Shown here in pieces: positions 8,227 through 16,657 of a DNA stretch of 36,620 nt. Source of the stretch: Prevotella sp. (GTDB lineage: Bacteria > Bacteroidota > Bacteroidia > Bacteroidales > Bacteroidaceae); the NCBI GenBank assembly GCA_016285055.1, contig JAEEPZ010000032.1, positions 1-36,620 on the forward strand. The letters are read 5' to 3'. The position numbers and the translations under genes are program-made. Every line of letters starts with the position of its first letter. Within the stretch, counting starts at the first letter, position 1. The notes under the pieces are model-generated. The model did no database searches, was not told where the DNA came from, and was given only the letters and a program-made list of their open reading frames with translations.

Positions 8227-9036
8227 ATGAAGAAGTTAGACAAATTTGCACTCATTCAATTAGCTCCTCTACTGACAGGACATCGTAAGCCTATCGGTAT
8301 TGATTTGAAAGGTAAAGAACTTGTAGAGCTATTCAACAGGTGTGGTGATTTCCGAGACGTGTATGATAAGGGGTTGCCTCAAGTTATAGAAGGACTTAAT
8401 GCGTCCAAGAAACAATATGCAGAAGATAGACTTATAAAGATGATGGGAAATGATAATCTTAGACTTATTATTGAAGAAATCATTAACAAATCCGAAGAAA
8501 AGGGAAAAAGCGCAGAAGAAGTCAATGAGATTATTTCGCCATGTGGATATAATATTTCTTTAGTAGGAGACCACTATGTTGTATGCGGTATCTCAGTAAA
8601 AAAGAAATTAGATATAAGCAACAAAGCTTCATTCGATAAAATCCAAAACGACATTCTTTTTGCATTAGACAAAGCCAAAATCTCAGTCAATTTAGCTATT
8701 GCTTGGTTCACAAACGAAAGACTTTACAAAAAGTTGTTAGAGAAGAAAGAGTAAGGGGTTGAGGTCAAAATAGTGATTTATAAAGATGGAATTAACCATA
8801 AGCATGGTGTTGATCTATCCGTATTTGATACCACAGAGATACGGGGAACAAGGGGAGGAATTATGCATAGCAAATTTTGTATTATCGACAATCAAATAGT
8901 TATCGAAGGTAGCTATAATTGGACTGACAACGCAGAATACAAGAATGATGAACACATTAATATTATAGAAGGGGATAATTCTTTAGCAACAGAGTACTCC
9001 TTGAGATTTGTTTCACTAAGAAAATCGAGCAATTGA
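8227..9036 (+). pseudogene. PLD-family nuclease with one in-frame stop codon
   Basis: Read through a single TAA at 8752-8754, this is a 269-codon frame. It has an unrecognised N-terminal region of about 130 residues, then one phospholipase D-type domain: NDILFALDKAKISVNLAIAWFTNERLYKKLLEKKE, then the stop, then GVEVKIVIYKDG. The HKD motif is intact (His214-x-Lys216 and Asp221 in HSKFCIIDNQ), followed by GSYNW. Single-HKD proteins of this kind dimerise and usually cut nucleic acid or phosphodiesters. The stop sits where relatives often have Gln, so a CAA to TAA change is the simplest cause. The downstream part could restart at GTG 8773 but would lack half the fold. A sequencing error or readthrough cannot be excluded. 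Confidence 0.8.
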
Positions 9037-9095
9037 TATCAGACACAAAATCCTGCACACTACTTGTATGAACTATTATACAACGATAATAACAT

Positions 9096-12000
9096 ATGGA
9101 AGAAGTAACAAACAATACGTCTATGTTGGATGACATCAACTTACCCCACTCTCTGCGCCGTTCTATATGGCTTATCAGAGATGAGGAAGAAGGTAATGAT
9201 TATACGGCAGACGAAGTTCTGGACGATAAGCCACAAGACATAATCTTCAATATGCGATCGACTTTAACGGCTGCATATAAAAGTGGTGAGTCAAAATATG
9301 TTTGCCCATTCTGCGGAGAACCTATCGGTCTTAAAGTTAGAACTAACGAGGGGGATTTCTTTCCTTTCTTTTCTCACTATCAAGACAGTGATGATTCTTG
9401 CCCACTTAAAACAACTAATGAAATAGACCCCACTCGAATTATCATATCTTCAGAGACAAAATTCAAAGAATCCTTTTTGCATCAAGATATGGTAGCAAAA
9501 CTGAAAGAGGTTCTTGAATTGTCTCAGTTTTTTAAGGAAATTGAAGTTGACAAAGTAATTAGTACTCCCGAAGTGACTGGTTATCGTCGGCCTTCTATAT
9601 ATTCTGTGTATCGCAATGAAGAAAAAGTATGCTTTGATGCACTTGTCAGTAATCCACAAATTGGTTTGTTGGTAGGTAGAAATGCTTTCTATAAGATGCA
9701 AAAAATGTTTTATCTGTGGGTATTCCCCGATTTCTCAACCAAGCACCAACGGATGAGTGAGAAAGACATCCTTTATATGAATAGGCGCAATGTGTTTGTG
9801 TTTGATTCGATTGATTATTATAAAAACGAGAGTAATAAAAAACATCTAGGTATCACAGAACCTAGTCATATTTATGCCTATGAAGAATCCATTCGTCAAA
9901 AGCGTTTGATGCTTAATTGCTATTGGCAAGTCCCCGTAGTGGATGAAAAAGGAAATGTATCTATCTCGTGGAAAGGACCAGAGTTGGTCGCATTTGAAGA
10001 TTTAGATCTGGAAAAAAACAGTTTTGAAGCATACTATCATGATAGCGACCAGGATTTTTATCACTCTTATTCTCCAGAAAAACAATTACTCATCGATGAG
10101 TGGATGCGCATTAAAGCTGATCGTTGGAAAAAAATATTTGACAGTATTGAAAAAAGGAAGATTCAATACGAACAAGTATTAGCACGAAAAGAAAGACGTG
10201 AACGATTAACTTACTATTATCCATTGATAGAGTCCGGGGAAATTATACCAATGCTATATGAAGACGAAAAGACAGGCTTATGGGGCTATAGAATTGATGA
10301 TCTGGATATCATTACAGCATCATATTATGATGCATTCCCTTTTTATTTTGGATATGCTTGGGTTAGAAAAAAAACAAAGTGGGGGATAATAAATTACAAA
10401 GGAGATAGAATATGTAATTTTCAATATGAAGAGGTTTCAGATTTAGGAGATGGATTGTTTTCTGTAAAAAAAGGAAGCCATTATGACCTAACAAACTATA
10501 GCGGTGATGTTATAAGAGATTACTTTGACTCGATTTGTCAATTTTCTAATGGTAAAGCGAAAGCAAAAAGATATGGAAGATGGGGTGTAATTGATGTTAA
10601 AGGACAGGAGGTATATGAATACACGCCTTTAAGTAATGGACTTGTAAAATACCGCTCCGCTTTTCATAAGAGTGAAGGGCTAATGACAAATTCAAATGAA
10701 GAAATCTGTTCTTTAATCTATGATGAAATTGAAGAATTTCAAGATGGTCAAGCAAAAGCTAAGAAAAATGACAAGTGGGGAATAATCAACGAAAAAGGAG
10801 AAGAAATATATGAGATTTCCCCTCTCAATGAAGGATTTTATAAATATTACTCGAATTACCAGGATGCATATGGTTTGATGAACAATGAAAAAAAAACAAT
10901 TACAGAACCAAAGTTTAGCAAGGTGGGGGATTTTGGTGATGGTTTGATTAATATTCAGATAATGAGTGGTTATAAAGATTATAAATGGGGAGCAATAAGC
11001 ACTATTGGAGATACCGTAATTCCTTGTATTTATGAAGCATTCAAACCATTTGTAGATGGAAAGGCCAAGGTTAAAAAGGATGGCGTTTGGAGTATAATTG
11101 ATACTATAGGGAATGAAATACCTGAATACTTTATTTTAAACAATGGATTTGTCGTTTATAAGTCTCTCTTTAATAATCGATGCGGACTTATGAATGCTTC
11201 AAGAGAAATAATTACTGAGCAATTATTTCTTCAGATTGATGATTTTTGTGAAGGTAAAGCAAAAGTTAAAATTGGAAAAGGTTCTGGAACTGCATGGGGG
11301 TATATCAATGAAAAAGGTGAAGAAGTTTTTAAAGAGCAATTATTAAATGGTGACATAATTAAATACGAATCTGTTTTACAAGGTAAATGCGGATTAAAGA
11401 AAAAGTCAGGCGACATTATAACAGATTTGATATATGACGACATCAGACATTGTATAGATTCTGTTGTTGAAGCACAAAAGGAAGATAAGTGGGGGATAAT
11501 AGACGTTAATGGTAATGAGATAGTTCCTTTTATTTATAAAGACATTCAAATAATTAGTAGTGAATTATTTAAGGTTGCTATAACTGAAAATATTTATGGT
11601 TTCTTTTCTACAATAACAGGCCATAAGAATAAATGGGGGCTTATTGGTAAAGAAAATAATGTTATTGTGCCTCTTGAATTTGAAATAATCGAGGATTTCA
11701 AAAACGAAATTGCCAAAGCGATGAAATATGAAAAGTGGGGAATTCTAGACATTCACGGCAATACTATAATTCCATACGATTATGATGAAATAGAACTATT
11801 TGAAGATGGCGTTGCAAAAGCTAAAAAGTATGGCAGATGGAGTAAAATAAATGAAAAGAATGAAGAGTTGTATACATTTACGCCTTTGGAAAATGGATTG
11901 ATTATTTATAAGTCTGATTTTCTTGATGCTTATGGCATTATGGATAGTCAGCATAACCCCAAAACGCCTCCTTACTTTTCGATTATTAAGGAATTTCATG

Positions 12001-13124
12001 ATGGAGTTGCATTGGTAAAAGAAGGGGGGAGTTGGGGCAAATGGGGTCTTGTCGATTCATTGGGGAATGAGTTGACAGGGTTCAAATATGATGAGCTTAG
12101 AGAATTCCAAGATGGGAAGGCAATTGCCAAAAAAGATAATTATTGGGGAGCCATTAACAAAAGCGGAAAGTGTGTGGTTCCATTTAGATTTAGTGAAATG
12201 AGAGATTTTGCTAGTGGAAAAGCTTGGGCATATAGTGAAAATGCTGGCGAATATGGAGGATGGTGCCTAATTAATGGAAAGGGAACTATATTGAAATCTT
12301 CAATACCTTATGATATCGATGAGTTGGAAGAATTCGTGGATGGGAAGGCAATTGCATATGGTTATGATGAGCATCACGAAAAGCATTATGGAGTAGTTAG
12401 TCAGGATGGCAATATAATTGTACCATTCGATTATTACTTTCTTTTATTAACAGAAGATGACCTTGTGATTGCACATTTGCAAGACAAATATGGTGTTATA
12501 ACTTTAGATGGCAAAACTATAATTCCTTTCGATTATGATAATATAGAAGAACCTATATATCAAGGAAAAGCTATTGCGGAACTAAGGGGAAAAGTTGGAG
12601 TAATCGATATTTCTGGTAATGTTGTTATTCCATTTGAATATGAAGAAATAAAGTATTTTGACAAAGGCTATGCAAGTGCCAAGAAGAACGGGAAATATGG
12701 AATCATAGATGAAAAAGGCGAAGTCATTGTGCCCTTTGAATACATTGATACATCTGTTAAATCTTCACATGAGTTTGAAGTAATAACTAGAGTAGTTGGA
12801 TATGGTTGGAAAAAAACAAAGTATTATAAAATTATCGATATTGATAAAGAACATGCAAAACCTGCACAAGATAATAAGAATACAATTTTAATTGAAAAAA
12901 TCTGTAAAGATGAGATATATTTAGCTAAAGTAACAGGAAGAATAAAGTTTGGCGTTTTTATTAATATACAAGATTTAGGAAATGCTCTTATTCCCGCTAA
13001 ATATTTAAAACAGATTGGAAAATCCATAAAAGACTACAAAAAAGGCATGCAAGTAAAAGTTCAACTCTTACATATAAATGAGGAAAAGCAACAGGCGACC
13101 TTTAAGATAGTAGAGAATATATAA
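9096..13124 (+). CDS. Giant CoiA/DUF6035-like, WG-repeat, S1-like fusion protein
   Basis: 1342 residues with no signal peptide. Residues 1-290 resemble the CoiA/DUF6035 group: a zinc-finger-like set Cys70, Cys73, His94, Cys102 (VCPFCGEP to SCPL), then a restriction-nuclease-like region. There the usual RPD and ExQ positions read RRPS (164-167) and FDALVS (180-185), so the catalytic residues appear lost. A charged helix (about 325-370) leads into at least 18 WG-type beta repeats (for example KWGIIDVNGNEIVPF) to about 1245. The last 75 residues (VTGRIKFGVFINIQDLGNALIP) look like an S1/OB RNA-binding domain. Its position inside the cluster suggests a sensor or scaffold. The domain reading is by eye; the WG repeats are certain. 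Confidence 0.85.
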   Translation: MEEVTNNTSMLDDINLPHSLRRSIWLIRDEEEGNDYTADEVLDDKPQDIIFNMRSTLTAAYKSGESKYVCPFCGEPIGLKVRTNEGDFFPFFSHYQDSDDSCPLKTTNEIDPTRIIISSETKFKESFLHQDMVAKLKEVLELSQFFKEIEVDKVISTPEVTGYRRPSIYSVYRNEEKVCFDALVSNPQIGLLVGRNAFYKMQKMFYLWVFPDFSTKHQRMSEKDILYMNRRNVFVFDSIDYYKNESNKKHLGITEPSHIYAYEESIRQKRLMLNCYWQVPVVDEKGNVSISWKGPELVAFEDLDLEKNSFEAYYHDSDQDFYHSYSPEKQLLIDEWMRIKADRWKKIFDSIEKRKIQYEQVLARKERRERLTYYYPLIESGEIIPMLYEDEKTGLWGYRIDDLDIITASYYDAFPFYFGYAWVRKKTKWGIINYKGDRICNFQYEEVSDLGDGLFSVKKGSHYDLTNYSGDVIRDYFDSICQFSNGKAKAKRYGRWGVIDVKGQEVYEYTPLSNGLVKYRSAFHKSEGLMTNSNEEICSLIYDEIEEFQDGQAKAKKNDKWGIINEKGEEIYEISPLNEGFYKYYSNYQDAYGLMNNEKKTITEPKFSKVGDFGDGLINIQIMSGYKDYKWGAISTIGDTVIPCIYEAFKPFVDGKAKVKKDGVWSIIDTIGNEIPEYFILNNGFVVYKSLFNNRCGLMNASREIITEQLFLQIDDFCEGKAKVKIGKGSGTAWGYINEKGEEVFKEQLLNGDIIKYESVLQGKCGLKKKSGDIITDLIYDDIRHCIDSVVEAQKEDKWGIIDVNGNEIVPFIYKDIQIISSELFKVAITENIYGFFSTITGHKNKWGLIGKENNVIVPLEFEIIEDFKNEIAKAMKYEKWGILDIHGNTIIPYDYDEIELFEDGVAKAKKYGRWSKINEKNEELYTFTPLENGLIIYKSDFLDAYGIMDSQHNPKTPPYFSIIKEFHDGVALVKEGGSWGKWGLVDSLGNELTGFKYDELREFQDGKAIAKKDNYWGAINKSGKCVVPFRFSEMRDFASGKAWAYSENAGEYGGWCLINGKGTILKSSIPYDIDELEEFVDGKAIAYGYDEHHEKHYGVVSQDGNIIVPFDYYFLLLTEDDLVIAHLQDKYGVITLDGKTIIPFDYDNIEEPIYQGKAIAELRGKVGVIDISGNVVIPFEYEEIKYFDKGYASAKKNGKYGIIDEKGEVIVPFEYIDTSVKSSHEFEVITRVVGYGWKKTKYYKIIDIDKEHAKPAQDNKNTILIEKICKDEIYLAKVTGRIKFGVFINIQDLGNALIPAKYLKQIGKSIKDYKKGMQVKVQLLHINEEKQQATFKIVENI

Positions 13125-13149
13125 TATCAACACCTTACTTTTTATTGAC

Positions 13150-13830
13150 ATGAATCCAAGTCATAACTTAAGAGAAAGGAAACCAGATTTGTCTCCATTC
13201 CTATTCCATTTCACAAGTGGTGAGGACCCTTTTGGGAATATTAATTCAATTATTGATGAACAGCGTCTTGTATGCAATAGTAGTGCAGAAGATTATCTGA
13301 AAGCAGTATGTTTTACAGAATCACCTCTAACACTGTCTAAACAAGTGTTCAATTATATGAATTCATGGTCTAAACCGCGTTTTTCCAAATATGGAATAGC
13401 GTTTAAGCGTGATGTACTAATACGAGACTATCTAGCACGTCCAGTTATTTATGGTGATGAGCATGAATATAAGCTATTGCCAGATGAATTAAAATGGAGA
13501 TTTGAACTTTTGGATGTTAATCAACATGATTTCCAATGGTTAAGGGAATGGAGAATTAAAGGAGAAATATTTAATTTTTCAAACATCTCAACAGATGATA
13601 TAATCATTATCACTCCTACGACTGAAGACTTGGGAAAAATTGTTGCATTTCAAGAATTTGATGAATTAGATTTTGAATTTGATCATGGTGAGAATTTTCC
13701 TTATCCAATTTACAAACTCTCAAGAGAGTGGAAAGGAATTTCTTTTGAAATGTTATCTTCTTATTCAACAGACAGAGAGTTAGAAAGAGATACTGATTTA
13801 CAAAAAATTGGAGAAACTATACAAATGTAA
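13150..13830 (+). CDS. DUF2971/AbiGi-like protein, possible ADP-ribosyltransferase-type fold
   Basis: 226 residues. The motif order is FHFT (19-22), CFTESPL (54-60), YGIAFKRD (81-88), RPVIY (97-101) and WLREWRIKG (130-138). This is the pattern I associate with the DUF2971/AbiGi group of abortive-infection-linked proteins, some of which have ADP-ribosyltransferase-like folds. No biochemical role can be read directly. It starts 25 bases after the WG-repeat gene and ends 5 bases before the ATPase gene, so it is an operon member. Composition is AT-rich like the genes before it. The family call is tentative. Confidence 0.55.
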   Translation: MNPSHNLRERKPDLSPFLFHFTSGEDPFGNINSIIDEQRLVCNSSAEDYLKAVCFTESPLTLSKQVFNYMNSWSKPRFSKYGIAFKRDVLIRDYLARPVIYGDEHEYKLLPDELKWRFELLDVNQHDFQWLREWRIKGEIFNFSNISTDDIIIITPTTEDLGKIVAFQEFDELDFEFDHGENFPYPIYKLSREWKGISFEMLSSYSTDRELERDTDLQKIGETIQM

Positions 13831-13835
13831 AATAT

Positions 13836-15512
13836 ATGACCGAACTCGAATTACAACAATATCTGCTCCGTGAGTACCCGCAGGAGAATGCTCGGTGCGA
13901 GTGGAAGGAATTTAAGAATCTGAAGAACTCGTTCTGCGGGGACGAGAAGGACGACGTGGTTTCCTACGTGTCGGCTATCGCCAACATGGAGGGTGGTTTC
14001 CTTGTGGTGGGTGTGCATGACAAGACGCTGGAGATTGTCGGCACAGACACCTATAACTATGACCGCCAGAAGGCAATCCTTCGACTGACGGAACGTTGCA
14101 CGAACCTGTCGAGCGAGGGACTGGACATCGAGGAGTATGTCACAGACGACACCCAAAAGGTGGTGTGGGTGATTCATATTCCTAAACATCTACCCAAACG
14201 TCCTGTCTATGCGCACGATAAGGCTTGGCAACGGATTGAGGACTCTTTGGTGGAGCTGACACAAGAGCGTTTGAATGCCATTTTGGATGAGCCTTTGTTC
14301 ACAGATACCGACTGGTCGGCCGTCATCGTGCCAAATGCCACGATTGACGATTTGGATGAAGTGGCCATTGCCAAAGCAAAGGTGATGTTCAAGAAGGTAC
14401 ACAGCCGTATTCCTGTAGCAGAGGTGAATGCGTGGTCAGCAGAGGAGTTCCTGAGTAATGCAGGAGTGATGATTGACGGTGGAATCACTCGTGCCGCTAT
14501 CATTCTGCTGGGCAAGCCTGTGTCTGTGTTCAAACTCCGTCCTGCCGTAGTGAGAGTTACTTGGTCGCTACGTGATGAACACGAAGATGTAATTGACTAT
14601 GAACACTTCACGGCACCATTCATCTTGACAGTTGACCAGATTCTTGCCAAGGTGCATAACCTGACGATGCGTGAAATGCCTGGCGGCACGATGTTCCCCG
14701 ATGTGATGCAGCAATACGATGACTATTCCATGCGCGAAGTGCTTCATAACTGCATCGCACATCAGGATTATACCCTACAGGAGAGAATCAATCTTGTGGA
14801 GAATCCAGGATTCCTGTATTATGCCAATGGTGGCAGTTTTATTCCTGGCTCCCTGCAAAAGGCATTGGCAACACATGGTCCACAACGCCACTACCGCAAC
14901 GAATGCCTTTGCAATGCGATGGTGAACTTTAATATGATTGACATTGTTGGCCGTGGCATCCGCAAGATATTCAATGAGCAGTGGAAACGCCATTTCCCTA
15001 TGCCTGACTATGAGATTGACGCTGCCAATAAGGAGGTTGCCGTCCGTCTGTATGGTAACGCTATCAATGAGAAGTATACCAGACTTCTGAAAGAGAACAA
15101 AGACTTGTCGTTGGAAGACTGCATCTTGCTTGATGCTGTGCAGAAAGGACATCGATTGAGCGAAACTGATGCCAAGAACCTATTGGAGCGTGGTTTGGTA
15201 GAGGGTGAATATCCAGACCTGACCATATCCCTGAGCATTGCAAGGCAAACGAAACAATTGCCAGAATATACCAAGGTGAAAGGACTTGAACGCGACAAGA
15301 TAAAGCAAATGGCTTTGCAGTTCATCCAAAATGCTGGAGAGGAAGGAACTAAACTTGATGCAATCCTGGAATACATAAAAGACGTTCTTCCTTCAACGAA
15401 GTCCATGGAACAAAAGCGCAGGCTGCTTCGACACATATTGGAAGAAATGAAAAATGAGAATATGATTCAGGTCAATGGCCGTACTTGGTTTGAAAATGGC
15501 TATAAAAGCTAA
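13836..15512 (+). CDS. Schlafen-AlbA_2 domain ATP-binding protein
   Basis: 558 residues. Residues 1-130 form an AlbA_2 (Schlafen-type) nucleic-acid-binding domain: CEWKEFKNLKNSF, VVSYVSAIANMEGGFLVVGV, and RPVYAHDKAWQRIEDS. The middle carries a GHKL-type ATPase (HATPase_c_4): MREVLHNCIAHQDYTLQERINLVENPGFLYYANGG, then YRNECLCNAMVNFNMIDIVGRGIRKIF. The C terminus (about 420-558) looks like winged-helix or helical modules. Such proteins serve as regulators and as effectors in defence loci. It starts 5 bases after the preceding gene, yet its codon use is clearly richer in G+C, so it may have a different origin from the rest of the cluster. Confidence 0.88.
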   Translation: MTELELQQYLLREYPQENARCEWKEFKNLKNSFCGDEKDDVVSYVSAIANMEGGFLVVGVHDKTLEIVGTDTYNYDRQKAILRLTERCTNLSSEGLDIEEYVTDDTQKVVWVIHIPKHLPKRPVYAHDKAWQRIEDSLVELTQERLNAILDEPLFTDTDWSAVIVPNATIDDLDEVAIAKAKVMFKKVHSRIPVAEVNAWSAEEFLSNAGVMIDGGITRAAIILLGKPVSVFKLRPAVVRVTWSLRDEHEDVIDYEHFTAPFILTVDQILAKVHNLTMREMPGGTMFPDVMQQYDDYSMREVLHNCIAHQDYTLQERINLVENPGFLYYANGGSFIPGSLQKALATHGPQRHYRNECLCNAMVNFNMIDIVGRGIRKIFNEQWKRHFPMPDYEIDAANKEVAVRLYGNAINEKYTRLLKENKDLSLEDCILLDAVQKGHRLSETDAKNLLERGLVEGEYPDLTISLSIARQTKQLPEYTKVKGLERDKIKQMALQFIQNAGEEGTKLDAILEYIKDVLPSTKSMEQKRRLLRHILEEMKNENMIQVNGRTWFENGYKS

Positions 15513-15515
15513 ACT

Positions 15516-15693
15516 TATGGCCAAATTATAGCCAAGAACTAAAATATGGCCAAATTAATGGGCAAGACACGACTAGTTGGCCATAAATAACGACTAGTAA
15601 ATGACTAATCGAAGGCTTCTAGTCGTAAAAGTAGTCATTTTCCAATAGTTTAGTCGAACTATTAGTCGAAGTTTAGTCGAAGTATAAGACGAA
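15516..15693. promoter_or_regulatory. Operator-like array between the AlbA_2 gene and the XRE regulator
   Basis: TATGGCCAAATTA occurs at 15516-15528 and again 29 bases later at 15545-15557. Eight TAGTC/GACTA pentamers follow, starting at 15571, 15592, 15603, 15620, 15632, 15651, 15663 and 15674. The last three lie in tandem TTAGTCGAA units (15650, 15662, 15673), with a degenerate fourth (TAAGACGAA, 15685) just before the XRE start. The 11-12 base spacing puts sites on one face of the helix. Confidence 0.65.
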
Positions 15694-15705
15694 AAGAAAC
15701 AAAAT

Positions 15706-15987
15706 ATGATATTCGGAAAGAAAATAAGAGAGCTCAGAGATGAGCAAGGAGTGCTGCAACGACAGTTGGCGGCACTATTAGAGATTGACACACCAATGTT
15801 CAGCAAAATTGAGCGAGGTGACAGACGGGCAAAGCGCGAACATGTAATCAAGCTCGCAAAATACTTGCATCAGGACGAGAAGGAGATGCTTACATTATGG
15901 CTAGCAGACAAAGTACTCGATGCAGTAGGCGATGATGAACTTAGTAATGATGCAATCACTGTCGCCCAAGAACAGATTAAAAAGTGA
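15706..15987 (+). CDS. XRE-family helix-turn-helix regulator
   Basis: 93 residues. The N-terminal two thirds is a Cro/C1-type HTH (FGKKIRELRDEQGVLQRQLAALLEIDTPMFSKIERGDRRAKREHVIKLAKYL). The short helical tail probably dimerises. Regulators of this kind often control restriction-modification and other defence cassettes. The pentamer array directly upstream ends 12 bases before the ATG, which suggests autoregulation. Whether it also controls the upstream cluster is unknown. Confidence 0.9.
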   Translation: MIFGKKIRELRDEQGVLQRQLAALLEIDTPMFSKIERGDRRAKREHVIKLAKYLHQDEKEMLTLWLADKVLDAVGDDELSNDAITVAQEQIKK

Positions 15988-16200
15988 TAACAGCAAAACG
16001 GCAATTTGATGTGTGAACAACTGCAAATTGCCATTCCGTAGTAAAAAGTCTCATAGTCATCTCTTGTGAATCAATTGCTATAGGTGTTATAACTTGGGAA
16101 CATTGTGGTATCAGTGCATCAAGTCGTCACTTGTAACGTACTGATAATCAATATCGGCAAAATTTAATTCTGGTTCAATCGTGGAGCCAGTTCTGTGCCC

Positions 16201-16498
16201 GGTCCACGTGTTGAGGCTCTCGCATTGCCCTGATAGTCTACCGAGCAACGCTGAAAGCCCCACGTTGATGTATGTAAGAATACACATATATAATAATGTG
16301 TAAGGATACTACACCCCCAAGGGGCGTTCCCGTTGCTTTGGTTTTGACTATCAGTCAGAGGTTGCGAGATTCCAACACGTCAAACCCAAAGCGTCCAGAA
16401 AACGCCTTTAGTATGTATGTGCCCCGCCGCAGGTGATTACTCCTCAAGTCGCTTTGGACTTGCCATACCAACCATGGGATTGCATCTTACGGAAAGAC
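16201..16498 (-). ncRNA. Long-hairpin non-coding RNA, 6S-like candidate
   Basis: The interval 16201-16386 folds into one long interrupted hairpin. Paired blocks (plus-strand positions) are 16206-16213 with 16373-16380 (8 bp), 16218-16224 with 16363-16369 (7), 16230-16238 with 16346-16354 (9), 16244-16250 with 16331-16337 (7), and 16257-16261 with 16321-16325 (5). An apical TACACAT/ATGTGTA stem completes it. A central bubble separates the second and third blocks, and the total is about 186 nt, as in 6S RNA. The strand is chosen from the exact-consensus promoter at 16503-16534, which would add a 5' leader of about 110 nt. Identity with 6S is inference from shape. Confidence 0.5.
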
Positions 16499-16502
16499 TT
16501 GG

Positions 16503-16534
16503 CAAAGGTAGTGATTCTTTTTCTACCAAGCAAA
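16503..16534 (-). promoter_or_regulatory. Exact-consensus promoter of the ncRNA candidate
   Basis: On the minus strand TTTG (16531-16534) precedes TACCTTTG (16503-16510) by exactly 20 bases. No open reading frame follows for more than 400 bases downstream, so it probably drives a non-coding transcript. Confidence 0.8.
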
Positions 16535-16657
16535 TAAAACATACATTTTTTTCATAACATTGTAAGAAATGACCTTAGGGTGTTAGATGTTTTTTGGGGT
16601 ACACTGCATCTCTTTCAATTATAGGATGCCAGGGTGACGGACGTTCAGAGATGCCGC

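Larger units (their letters stand above)
15988..16657. other. Gene-free stretch containing a structured RNA candidate
   Basis: No coding region is credible here. A hairpin GGCAATTT/AAATTGCC (16000-16007 and 16025-16032) follows the XRE stop and may end that transcript, though it lacks a T-run. A second hairpin at 16109-16146 has arms TATCAGT/ACTGATA with an inner CAAGT/ACTTG. The main feature is the long hairpin at 16201-16386 and its minus-strand promoter, listed separately. Confidence 0.7.

Noticed and set aside
16109..16146. Hairpin TATCAGT/ACTGATA as a terminator of the ncRNA
   Set aside because: The stem is clear, but neither strand has a T-run after it, so it is noted only as part of the gene-free stretch.
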